The notes under the pieces were generated by a model that saw only the letters and a list, made by a program, of their open reading frames with translations, was not told where the DNA came from and did no database searches. Source: Kiritimatiellia bacterium (lineage in GTDB: Bacteria > Verrucomicrobiota > Kiritimatiellia > RFP12 > UBA1067). From it: a DNA stretch of 14,012 bases. The stretch covers positions 1 to 14,012 of the forward strand of contig JAEDMN010000066.1 of NCBI GenBank assembly GCA_016302985.1. The letters are read 5' to 3'. Made by a program: the position numbers and the translations under genes. Positions 6,593 through 14,012 of this stretch are shown in pieces (the first letter of the stretch is position 1; each line of letters begins with the position of its first letter).

Positions 6593-6619
6593 CGGTCCCG
6601 TTGACAGTCGACCTCCCCG

Positions 6620-6659
6620 AATCCCCGCACCGGCCGCGCCGGCGCGGGGATTTCCTTTT
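6620..6659 (+). terminator. Intrinsic terminator after GH43 and the small ORF
   Basis: AATCCCCGC (6620-6628) pairs with GCGGGGATT (6644-6652). One A/C mismatch then separates this from an inner stem CCGGC/GCCGG (6630-6634 with 6638-6642) around a three-base loop. TTTCCTTTT (6651-6659) follows. It separates the glycan cluster from the operon that begins at 6742. Confidence 0.85.
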
Positions 6660-6668
6660 CACGCGTTG

Positions 6669-6733
6669 TTGACAATCTGTCGGAATCTTCGAGGAAAATC
6701 CGTGAACCTTTCCGCCTAGACTGGGGGCGGAGG
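6669..6733 (+). promoter_or_regulatory. Candidate promoter and ribosome site of the two-gene surface-protein operon
   Basis: A perfect TTGACA (6669-6674) lies just after the preceding terminator. The best -10 partner is weak: GAAAAT (6694-6699) at 19 bases. An alternative start region is CCTAGACT (6715-6722), an octamer also found at the hexokinase promoter (749-756). GGAGG (6729-6733) is a good ribosome site eight bases before ATG 6742. The region fits an operon promoter, but its exact boxes are uncertain. Confidence 0.4.
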
Positions 6734-6741
6734 TTTACCAG

Positions 6742-7314
6742 ATGAGATTCCGACTTCTTGCCCAGACCCTGCTGTCCGCGGGCGCCGCCCTGGCGTCGCC
6801 GTTCGCGCAGCTCCCCTCTTCGTCCTTCCCGGACACCGAGGTCTCCACCAACGTCCCGTTCCTCTTCCGCCGGGACCATGCGGGGCGCTTCAACTTCGCG
6901 CTCGACTTCAACGCGACGCCGTCCAACAACGTCGAGGTCGCGTTCGGGTCCGACCTGGATGCGGACGGCGTGCTGCAACCCCGGGAGACCGCGCTGTCGT
7001 TTGCCTGGGACTGCGGCCAGTGGATTCTCGGCCGCGGCCCCGCGGACCCCGTCCTCGTCTCCCCGTCCGCGACGAACGACGTCCGCAAGTCCGTCGCGTG
7101 GTCGCTGCGGCTCTTCCGCGGCGCGACGCCGAGACGGCTCGCCTTGTCGGAGAACGGCCGTCCCCTTTTCCCGGAACTGGCGCTGGAGCCGCCCGCCGGC
7201 CTGTTCTGCGGGGACTGGAATCTGGTGCGCGTCACCGCGCGCGGCGTCGACGCGCCCGAGGAAAGCCTTTCGGTCGTGGTCCAGTCCGATTCCTTCATCT
7301 TCCGTCTGAGGTAG
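6742..7314 (+). CDS. Hypothetical secreted protein with an EF-hand-like loop
   Basis: I do not recognise a named family for this 190-residue protein. Residues 1-18 form a signal peptide (MRFRLLAQTLLSAGAALA), with cleavage before SPFAQ. The mature part is beta-rich, with regularly spaced hydrophobic and aromatic residues (NVEVAFGSDLD, ALSFAWDCGQWIL, SVAWSLRLF). It carries one canonical 12-residue EF-hand-type loop at 71-82, DLDADGVLQPRE, with Asp at 1, 3 and 5, Gly at 6 and Glu at 12. There is no helix pair around it, so this is more like the isolated calcium loops of extracellular proteins. It has two cysteines (91 and 156). It sits six bases upstream of the giant RHS-type gene and shares its operon and its calcium-loop theme. 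It may be an accessory or partner of that protein, but this is inferred from context only. Confidence 0.8.
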   Translation: MRFRLLAQTLLSAGAALASPFAQLPSSSFPDTEVSTNVPFLFRRDHAGRFNFALDFNATPSNNVEVAFGSDLDADGVLQPRETALSFAWDCGQWILGRGPADPVLVSPSATNDVRKSVAWSLRLFRGATPRRLALSENGRPLFPELALEPPAGLFCGDWNLVRVTARGVDAPEESLSVVVQSDSFIFRLR

Positions 7315-7320
7315 TCCGCC

Positions 7321-10300
7321 ATGTTCACCGTCCTGCTGCCGAAGCTGCTCGGCCCGCTGCTTGTCGTCCTCTTCCTTCTCCTGCCGGCCGTGTGGCTGCA
7401 TGAACGCGGGCTTCTCCCCGGCCGCGTCCTGCTGGGACGCTTCCGCCGCCTCGCGCGCTTCGCCCAGGTCTTCGCCGCCGTGTTCGTGGTCGGCCTCGTC
7501 GTGCATGGCAGCACGAAGAACAGCGGCACGAACGGCCCCGCGCCACGGGTGCAGGCCCCGGTGCGGTCCGGCCCGGACGCCTCCGCTTCCGGCCGTCTCT
7601 CGGACGAACAGCTGGCCGCGGGCTTCGTGCTGCGCCGGGCGGTCACGGACGCGGCACCCGACTTCGCCCCGCCGCCGTCCGCCGTCGTGCACGGGCCCTG
7701 GCTGCTGCGGGGCGCGCACGAGGACCGGTTCACGGTGGTTTCGGACGCGGACCATCCCTGGGCGTTTCCGTTCGGGACGGGCGTTGTCCGCCGCGCCACC
7801 GTCTGCGCGCAGGGCGTCGTGGAGCTGGACGGCGGCGCGGGGACGCTCGTGCCGCTGGGCGCGTCCCTGGGCATCCTGCCCCGGGCCAATCACGGGCTGC
7901 TGCCCACGGGATGCGCGCCCAGCCGCTTCTGGCACGCCGCGACGCCGGAGGGCGGCCTGCTGCTGACCTGGCAGAACGCCGCGCTCGCGCGCACGGCCGC
8001 CGCGCCGATTTCGGTGCAGGTGGAGCTGAAGCCGTCCGGCGCGTTCGTCTACCGCTACCGCCTCCCGAGCGTGCCGGATTCGCTGTACGGCGACCACCTG
8101 CTCGTCGGCGCCTGGAACGGGGCGCACGGGGAGTCGCTGTCGGACAACGTGCCGGGCTTCTCCTATGCGGACTTCCTCGCGTGCGCGGGATCGTGCCTGG
8201 CGCTCGAATGGCATCCGCTCGATCCCCGGGACGCCGTGACGGAGGACCGCGACGGCGACGGACTCTCGACCTACGACGAGCTGTTCGTCCAGGACACGGA
8301 TCCCGGCCGCTTCGACACGGATGGCGACGGGATGGGCGACGGCGAGGAGGTCGTCCGCGGGCTGGATGCCCGGTCGCGCGATTCCGACGGCGACGGACTC
8401 GTGGACGGGGCGGACCCGGATCCCCTGGTCTCGACCGATCTCGCGGACGACGACGCCGACCGGCTGCCCGACGCCTGGGAGCGCCACTGGTTCGGCGGGA
8501 CGAACGTCGTCGACGCGGCGGCCGCGCGCGACGCCACGGGCTTCACGACGGGCTTCAAGCTCGCCACGGGCATGGATCCGGTCCGCGAGCCGTCCGTCGA
8601 CGTCGTCGTCACCAACAGCGTCGTCGCCTACCGGCTCTGGGACGGCTTCGCGGCGCCGTGGACGGACGCGGCGACGAATCTCGTCTACGAACGCACCGTC
8701 GCGTGCGCGCGGCGGAACAGCTGGCAGCAGTACTTCCTGTCGTCCCGTCCGGATGGCGCGGGCGGGTGGACGCTGGATGGACTCGTCCTGGAATGGGAGG
8801 ACGCGTCGGGGGCGTCCGGACACCTCGCGGCCTCGCCTTTCGCGGACAGCTTCCGCCTCCCCCTCGGGGAGGACGCGACCGGAAACCTGACGTTTCGCCT
8901 GCGCGCGACCGCGGGGTTCGTCCAGTCGGGGACCCCGGTCTACCTGGTCGCCTACGCGCCGAAGGTGGACGTCCGGGGCGGACAACGGGTGCGGCTCTCG
9001 GACGGCACGGAGGCGTCTGTCTTCACGCACGGGTCCGAGTCTCTGATTGAACTTGCGGTGGACCGTTCCCGCCGGCCGTGCCGCGCGGACCTTTCCTCCG
9101 ACGAGCGAGCCGTCCCCGGGCTGGACGCGATGGGGCTGGGGACCGACTTCGTCTACGAGGGCGACTGCACGGGCGGCCGGATCCGCGCCCTGCGCGCGGG
9201 CGTCTTCGAACTGCCGCAGGTGGAACTGGAACCGGCAGGCGTGGCGCGGGCCCGACGTGCCCACGGCCGGTCTGCGGGTTCGGGACGGAAGGTCTACGTG
9301 CTGAGCCCGTCGGTCGGCTACAGCGGCTCGACCCATTGCGCGGCGCCTCTCGGCATCCACTGGGAGAATCCCGACCGGGAGGACTTCTCCTACGAATGGG
9401 TGGAGCGCTACCCCCTGGACAGTTCGTGCCTGTGGCGGAACTGGTGGCGGGGCAGCCATGTGGGATACGCGTGCACGTGCGAGCTTTCCGCCTCGTCCGG
9501 CATCGGGGCCGACCCCGAGGTGACCGTGTCGACGGGGGCGAACGGGAACGCGACGGTCTCGGTCGGCGGGTCCGCGGTGTGGACCGGCCACGCGGCGCAC
9601 GACCAGGCCTGGACCTGCGACGGCTTCCAGTTCGGCAGCCCCACGCTGCTCAACGACCTCGAGTCCTGCGATACGTGCGAGAGCTCGTGCGAGGACGGAA
9701 ACTGCGACGGTCTGGAAGGGGACGCCCCGGGGTCGGTGAAGTTCCGCATCCCGCTCGGCGTGCCCGCGAAAAACGTGCTCGCCGGCTTCGTCTACTTCCA
9801 CCTCGACGCGCCCGCGCGGATCGGGCTGGACACGTTTGAACACCTCTTCCACCCGGACGCGACGAATGCGATCGAGGTCGTGGAGACGGCGACGTCGCGG
9901 CGCGTGACCTGCCGCGGCGCGCGCGGGCGGGACCTGCTGCTCGAGACGATTGCGGACGGCGTGCGGATCACCATCGACACGACCGCGACCGGGGCGCTGG
10001 AGCACACCTGGGAGATCACGAACCCCGACGGAGACACGGGCCGCTTCCGGTTCCGCAAGATCAGCAGCCAGCGCAACATCATGTCCGACTGGACCTATGC
10101 GTGCGAGCCGCAGGCGGACGGCGGCTACGGGTGGTCCGCCTTCGACAACGTCGCGCGGATCGGCCGTCGCTGGGCGCGCGTGGACCGCCTCAACGACCCG
10201 GCGGCGCGCAGCGTGGAGGAGACGACGGAGACGTTTGACGAGCAGGACCGTTTCCTCGGGCGCGTGCGGACGGTCTCGGTGCTCGTGGGCGAATGCGGGA

Positions 10301-13300
10301 ACGCCGTGCTGCGCGAAGTCCTGCGCGAGGAAGACACGGGGACGGCGGTCCGCATCAGGACGGCGGACTACTGGCGCGACGACGCGTGGACCGCGCGCAA
10401 CGGATGCGTCCGCCTCGTGCAGGGTTCCGACACGGCGTGGGCCTATCACGACTGGGACGGAGAGGGCCGCGAGATCCTCCGCGTCGAACAGCTCGACGGG
10501 TCGCCCGTTCCGGCGTCCTTCCCGACCGTCGCGACGAATGGCCTGGCGGGACTGGCGCCGGACCTGGTCGCGCGCGTCACGGTCCTGGGCTACGAGCCGC
10601 AGCCCGGCGACACGGCCCCGCGCGCAGAGACCATGCGGCCGCGCAGCGAGACGCGCTACGTCGTGCGGAACGGGCAGGCGGTCTGCATCGGGCGGACCTG
10701 GAACCGCTACCGGAACGTGTCCGCGTCGGGGCTGCCCTGCGTGCGGCACGAGGTCTGGCGCGCGTCCGGCGCGGCGTCGCGTCCGGGCGACGCGTCCTGC
10801 GCCTACTCCAGCCAGACGGTCGTCGAGGACCTCGGAATCGGCGTCTCGACGGTGCTGTCCGGCCAGCTCGTCGAGTCCCTCGACGCCGATGGCGTGCGGA
10901 CGGCGGTCGATCTCGTCGTGACGAACGGCGTCGTCGTACGGACGACGCGGCGGTACACGGGCGACCGCGTCCATCCCACCTACGAGGTCGAGGAACTCGA
11001 CGCGACGCACGGCACGCGGCTGCGACGGGCGACATGCCTGACGGAAGGGAATGTGGTGCTGGACGAGGAGGTCTCGTCCTACGACGACAAGAACCGCCTG
11101 CGGGCGACGTCCTATTCGGACGGCACGTCGCTCACGAACGCCTACTCGTGCTGCCGCCTGCTCTGGTCCCGCGACCGCGACGGGCGCCGGCGGCTGCGGT
11201 CGGGCCGGACGGGCAGCGACCATCTCTACAACGCGGACGAGGAGGTGTGGATGCAGGCCGTGAATCCGGACGGCTACCGCGTGACGCAGCACTTCCTCGA
11301 CGCGCGGGGGCGCGAGACGAACACCGTCGTCTACGTCGGCACCGTGCCGGGCGAGGCCAACGACTGGACGGCCTCGGAGGGCCGGTGGCAGACGTCCGAG
11401 ACGAAGTCCTATCCGGATGGCGGCGACGACCACGTCATCGCGCGGGACGCGCGCGGCCGGTTGACCGAGACCTGGACGGTGGCCGACACGAACCGCGTCG
11501 AGACGCGCGAATGCGTCTACACCAACGGCCTCTCCGGGTTCGCGTGCCTGACGACGACGACCACGCGGATCCGCAACGGCGGCACCGTGACGCGGCGGGA
11601 ATGGGACGGGCAGTGGACGGAACGGACCACGGCGGACACGTACGACGCGGACGGACGGCGGGTGACCGTCGAGACCACCGCGTCCTCCGACTACGGCCTC
11701 GTCACCAACTCCGTCGCCGTGTCGGACTGGCTGGGCCGGACCGTCCTCTCGACGACGCCGACGCTGGAGACGGCGTACGCGTACGACGGGACCTCGGGGC
11801 GGGTGGCGAGCGAGACGACGACGGGCGTCGGCCTCTCCCGCACCACGACGCACCTGTACGACGACCTGGGGCGTGAAACCGGCACGGAGCTGGACGGCGT
11901 CGAGACGCGCTCGGAGGAGGCGTACGAGCTGTCGGACGGCGTCTGGTGGAAGGTCGTGCGGCAGGTCGTGCGCGGCGGCGTGACGAACGCGGTGACGGAG
12001 ACGCGCGAGCAGCTGACGGGGCTCTCGGACGCCTGCCGGGCGCGTCGGATCCGGATCGCGCCGGACGGCGTCGCGACGGAGACGGTCCGTGCCTACGACG
12101 CGGCGACGGGACGGGAGACCGAGACGACGGCGGTGTCCGGCCGGCTGCCGTCCACGCGCGTGTCGGTCTGCGGCGTGACGCTGCAGGCGGGATCCGGGGA
12201 GGGGACGCGGTTCCTCGTCTACGATGCGCTCGGCCGCGCCGTGCGCGAGGAACGGACGCGCGGCGCGTCGTCGGAACGGCTGCCCGTGAAGGAGCAGGCG
12301 TACAACGTCCACGACGACCTCGTCGGGGTCTTCACCTACACGAACGGCGTGGACGGGGTGCACGAAGGGTACGCCTACGACCAGGCCGGGAACCGGATCG
12401 CCGCGACGAACGCGCTCGGCGCGGTGACGACGTCGGTCTACGACGTCCTCGGGCGCCTCGTCGAGGAGGCGGGCGCGACGTATCCGGTGCGCTACGCCTA
12501 CGACACGGCGGGACGGCGCACGGAGATGTCCACGACGCGGGACGGCGTGAGCTGGGACGCGACGCGGTGGACCTACGACCCGGCGACGGGATGGTGCCGG
12601 ACGAAGACGTATGCGGACGGGACGGCGGTCCACTACGCGTACACGCCGGACGGACGGCTCCTGCAGACGCGCCAGCCCTCGTTCAAGGTGCGGGGGTGCG
12701 TCTACGACGCGCGGCGCAACCTGGTCTGCCGGACGGTCGCGGACGGGGCGCACGAGGCCGTGTTCCGCTACGACGCGTTCGGGCGGGTGACGTGCGAATC
12801 CAACCTCGGCGCGCGGGTCGTCTACGCGTACGGTCCGAACGGCGCCGTCACGAACGAGACGACGACCGTCGGCGGGGCGACGCATGTCTTCGTCCGGACG
12901 CTCGACGCGTACGGACGCGTGTCCGGCCGCGGCTTCGCGGACGAGGCGCCGCAGACGGTCGCGTACACGCCGGCGGGGCGGATCGGGTGCGTGGCGACGC
13001 CGCAGGCCACCGCGACCTACGCCTACGACGTCGACGGGAACGAGACCGGCTGCACGCTGGCGCTGGCGAGCGGGACCGTGTTCACGCGGACGGTCCGGCG
13101 CGACGTGTTCCGTCCCGAGCTCGTGACGGCGGTCACCAACTGCGTGGACGGCGTCCCGGTGGGCGGCTTCGCCTACGGCCACGACGCGTGCGCGCGGACC
13201 GTGCGCCGGAACGCGGACGTCTTCGGCTACAATGCGCGCGGCGAGGTGACGGCGGCGACGGTCGCCGGCGTCGCGGACGCGTATGCGTACGACGGCATCG

Positions 13301-14012
13301 GCAACCGGACCGCCGGAAGCGGATGCACCTACACGGCCAACGCGCTCAACCAGTACCTGTCCATCGCGGGGGCCGGGGCGGCGCTTGCGCCGGCCTACAC
13401 CGTGGATGGCGAACTGGCGGCGCAGGGCGCGTGGACGTATGCCTACGATGCGTGCGGTCGGCTCGCGGCGGCGTCCTCGAACGGCGTCGAGGTGCTGCGC
13501 AACGCGTACGACGCGCAGGGACGCCGGGTGCGCGTGGAGACGGCGTCCGCGACGCGCACCTTCGTCTACGACGGATGGAACCCGGTGCGGGAGGAGGTCG
13601 CGTGGACGAATGGCGTGACGGACGTGGTCCGCTATTTCTGGGGTCGCGACCTCTCGGGCGGGCTTGAGGGCGCCGGGGGCGTGGGCGGACTCCTGTACCT
13701 GACGGTCAACGGCACCGTGTACGTACCGCTCTACGACGCGAACGGCCACGTCGTCGCGTACCATGACGCGTCCGGCGCCGTCGTGGCGGCGTACGCCTAC
13801 GACGCCTTCGGCCGCACGGTCTCCGAGACGGGGCCGCTCGCGGACCTGTTCCGGATTCGCTATTCGACGAAGTACCGGGACGCGGAGACGGGGCTCTACG
13901 CCTACGGCCACCGCTTCTACGATCCCGTCCACGCGCGCTGGCTCACCCGCGACCCGATCGAGGAGCAGGGCGGCCTCAACCTCTACGCCTTCTGCGGAAA
14001 CGACGGGGTGAA
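7321..14012 (+). CDS. Giant membrane-anchored RHS/YD-repeat protein with thrombospondin type 3 repeats (3' end outside window)
   Basis: This frame is open from ATG 7321 to the right edge, at least 2230 residues. A GAGG ribosome site (7308-7311) lies nine bases upstream. Two hydrophobic segments (about 9-26 and 47-61) suggest a membrane anchor. Next come a nidogen-like stretch (about 200-250, FWHAATPEGGLLLTWQNA), thrombospondin type 3 calcium repeats at 308-368 (EDRDGDGLS, FDTDGDGMGDGEE, RDSDGDGLVDGADPDP) and a LPDAWERHWFGGT block (382-394). A Cys patch follows (783-795, CDTCESSCEDGNC). YD repeats begin near 1440, for example YAYDQAGNRI, VYDVLGRLVEE and FRYDAFGRVT. An RHS core ends the visible part (about 2137-2230: YDANGHVVAYHDASGAVVAA, YRDAETGLYAYGHRFYDP, WLTRDPIEEQGGLNLYAF). 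RHS proteins form beta-cage shells, some enclosing C-terminal toxins. The tail that would decide this is not in the window. Confidence 0.93.
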   Translation, partial: MFTVLLPKLLGPLLVVLFLLLPAVWLHERGLLPGRVLLGRFRRLARFAQVFAAVFVVGLVVHGSTKNSGTNGPAPRVQAPVRSGPDASASGRLSDEQLAAGFVLRRAVTDAAPDFAPPPSAVVHGPWLLRGAHEDRFTVVSDADHPWAFPFGTGVVRRATVCAQGVVELDGGAGTLVPLGASLGILPRANHGLLPTGCAPSRFWHAATPEGGLLLTWQNAALARTAAAPISVQVELKPSGAFVYRYRLPSVPDSLYGDHLLVGAWNGAHGESLSDNVPGFSYADFLACAGSCLALEWHPLDPRDAVTEDRDGDGLSTYDELFVQDTDPGRFDTDGDGMGDGEEVVRGLDARSRDSDGDGLVDGADPDPLVSTDLADDDADRLPDAWERHWFGGTNVVDAAAARDATGFTTGFKLATGMDPVREPSVDVVVTNSVVAYRLWDGFAAPWTDAATNLVYERTVACARRNSWQQYFLSSRPDGAGGWTLDGLVLEWEDASGASGHLAASPFADSFRLPLGEDATGNLTFRLRATAGFVQSGTPVYLVAYAPKVDVRGGQRVRLSDGTEASVFTHGSESLIELAVDRSRRPCRADLSSDERAVPGLDAMGLGTDFVYEGDCTGGRIRALRAGVFELPQVELEPAGVARARRAHGRSAGSGRKVYVLSPSVGYSGSTHCAAPLGIHWENPDREDFSYEWVERYPLDSSCLWRNWWRGSHVGYACTCELSASSGIGADPEVTVSTGANGNATVSVGGSAVWTGHAAHDQAWTCDGFQFGSPTLLNDLESCDTCESSCEDGNCDGLEGDAPGSVKFRIPLGVPAKNVLAGFVYFHLDAPARIGLDTFEHLFHPDATNAIEVVETATSRRVTCRGARGRDLLLETIADGVRITIDTTATGALEHTWEITNPDGDTGRFRFRKISSQRNIMSDWTYACEPQADGGYGWSAFDNVARIGRRWARVDRLNDPAARSVEETTETFDEQDRFLGRVRTVSVLVGECGNAVLREVLREEDTGTAVRIRTADYWRDDAWTARNGCVRLVQGSDTAWAYHDWDGEGREILRVEQLDGSPVPASFPTVATNGLAGLAPDLVARVTVLGYEPQPGDTAPRAETMRPRSETRYVVRNGQAVCIGRTWNRYRNVSASGLPCVRHEVWRASGAASRPGDASCAYSSQTVVEDLGIGVSTVLSGQLVESLDADGVRTAVDLVVTNGVVVRTTRRYTGDRVHPTYEVEELDATHGTRLRRATCLTEGNVVLDEEVSSYDDKNRLRATSYSDGTSLTNAYSCCRLLWSRDRDGRRRLRSGRTGSDHLYNADEEVWMQAVNPDGYRVTQHFLDARGRETNTVVYVGTVPGEANDWTASEGRWQTSETKSYPDGGDDHVIARDARGRLTETWTVADTNRVETRECVYTNGLSGFACLTTTTTRIRNGGTVTRREWDGQWTERTTADTYDADGRRVTVETTASSDYGLVTNSVAVSDWLGRTVLSTTPTLETAYAYDGTSGRVASETTTGVGLSRTTTHLYDDLGRETGTELDGVETRSEEAYELSDGVWWKVVRQVVRGGVTNAVTETREQLTGLSDACRARRIRIAPDGVATETVRAYDAATGRETETTAVSGRLPSTRVSVCGVTLQAGSGEGTRFLVYDALGRAVREERTRGASSERLPVKEQAYNVHDDLVGVFTYTNGVDGVHEGYAYDQAGNRIAATNALGAVTTSVYDVLGRLVEEAGATYPVRYAYDTAGRRTEMSTTRDGVSWDATRWTYDPATGWCRTKTYADGTAVHYAYTPDGRLLQTRQPSFKVRGCVYDARRNLVCRTVADGAHEAVFRYDAFGRVTCESNLGARVVYAYGPNGAVTNETTTVGGATHVFVRTLDAYGRVSGRGFADEAPQTVAYTPAGRIGCVATPQATATYAYDVDGNETGCTLALASGTVFTRTVRRDVFRPELVTAVTNCVDGVPVGGFAYGHDACARTVRRNADVFGYNARGEVTAATVAGVADAYAYDGIGNRTAGSGCTYTANALNQYLSIAGAGAALAPAYTVDGELAAQGAWTYAYDACGRLAAASSNGVEVLRNAYDAQGRRVRVETASATRTFVYDGWNPVREEVAWTNGVTDVVRYFWGRDLSGGLEGAGGVGGLLYLTVNGTVYVPLYDANGHVVAYHDASGAVVAAYAYDAFGRTVSETGPLADLFRIRYSTKYRDAETGLYAYGHRFYDPVHARWLTRDPIEEQGGLNLYAFCGNDGV

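Noticed and set aside
6544..13932. Very long minus-strand open frame (over 2400 codons) opposite the RHS gene
   Set aside because: It has no recognisable domain and an Arg/Val/Ala/Asp-rich composition, as expected of a mirror frame of GC-rich coding DNA. The plus frame there shows clear RHS and calcium-repeat motifs.
7321..14012. Type VI secretion or Tc-toxin component
   Set aside because: No PAAR motif, TcdB/SpvB region or neighbouring secretion genes are visible in the window. The N-terminus is a membrane-type segment.
1..14012. CRISPR array, tRNA or rRNA genes, transposase
   Set aside because: I saw no regularly spaced direct repeats with spacers, no tRNA-like cloverleaf and no conserved rRNA stretch. 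No transposase motif appears in any frame. YD repeats are protein-level repeats inside one gene.

Overview
The window is about 14 kb of very GC-rich bacterial DNA with strong G/C preference at third codon positions. Four things together suggest a gut or rumen member of the PVC group (Verrucomicrobiota, Kiritimatiellota or Lentisphaerota type): a eukaryotic-type hexokinase, secreted multidomain carbohydrate-active proteins, short promoters with extended -10 boxes, and a very large RHS/YD-repeat surface protein carrying thrombospondin type 3 calcium repeats. This is inferred from gene style. No rRNA or marker gene is present to confirm it.

Layout. Positions 1-506 hold the tail of a truncated MmeI-like restriction/methyltransferase gene. 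It loses family similarity near 250, where a long imperfect inverted repeat (about 271-408) begins. Positions 485-778 hold a doubtful 97-codon ORF with a signal-peptide-like N-terminus, its own promoter and a strong GC hairpin. A hexokinase follows (778-2079), closed by a strong bidirectional terminator (2103-2137). That terminator also serves the convergent minus-strand gene at 2157-5471, a 1104-residue secreted protein with LamG-like, CARDB-like, parallel beta-helix and C-terminal binding-type domains. Divergent from it, with only 69 bp between the start codons, is a secreted GH43 glycoside hydrolase (5541-6479). A 38-codon ORF overlaps its stop (GTGA), and another clear terminator follows (6620-6659).

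From 6742 to the right edge lies a two-gene operon. It starts with a 190-residue secreted protein that has an EF-hand-like loop. Six bases later a giant gene begins at 7321 and is still open at 14012 (at least 2230 residues). It has an N-terminal double membrane segment, a nidogen-like region, thrombospondin type 3 repeats, a Cys-rich patch, many YD repeats and most of a canonical RHS core. Its stop codon and variable C-terminal tail lie outside the window.

How the genes fit together. The middle part looks like a small glycan-use cluster: a large beta-helix protein probably acts on or binds polysaccharide, a GH43 enzyme releases side-chain or backbone sugars, and a hexokinase phosphorylates hexoses inside the cell. 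The right part is a separate surface-protein locus whose function cannot be read from this window. Three plus-strand starts share one module: an extended -10 box, a short leader, GAAAGGA, and ATG 6-8 bases later. The beta-helix gene instead has its -10 box so close to the ATG that its mRNA may be leaderless.
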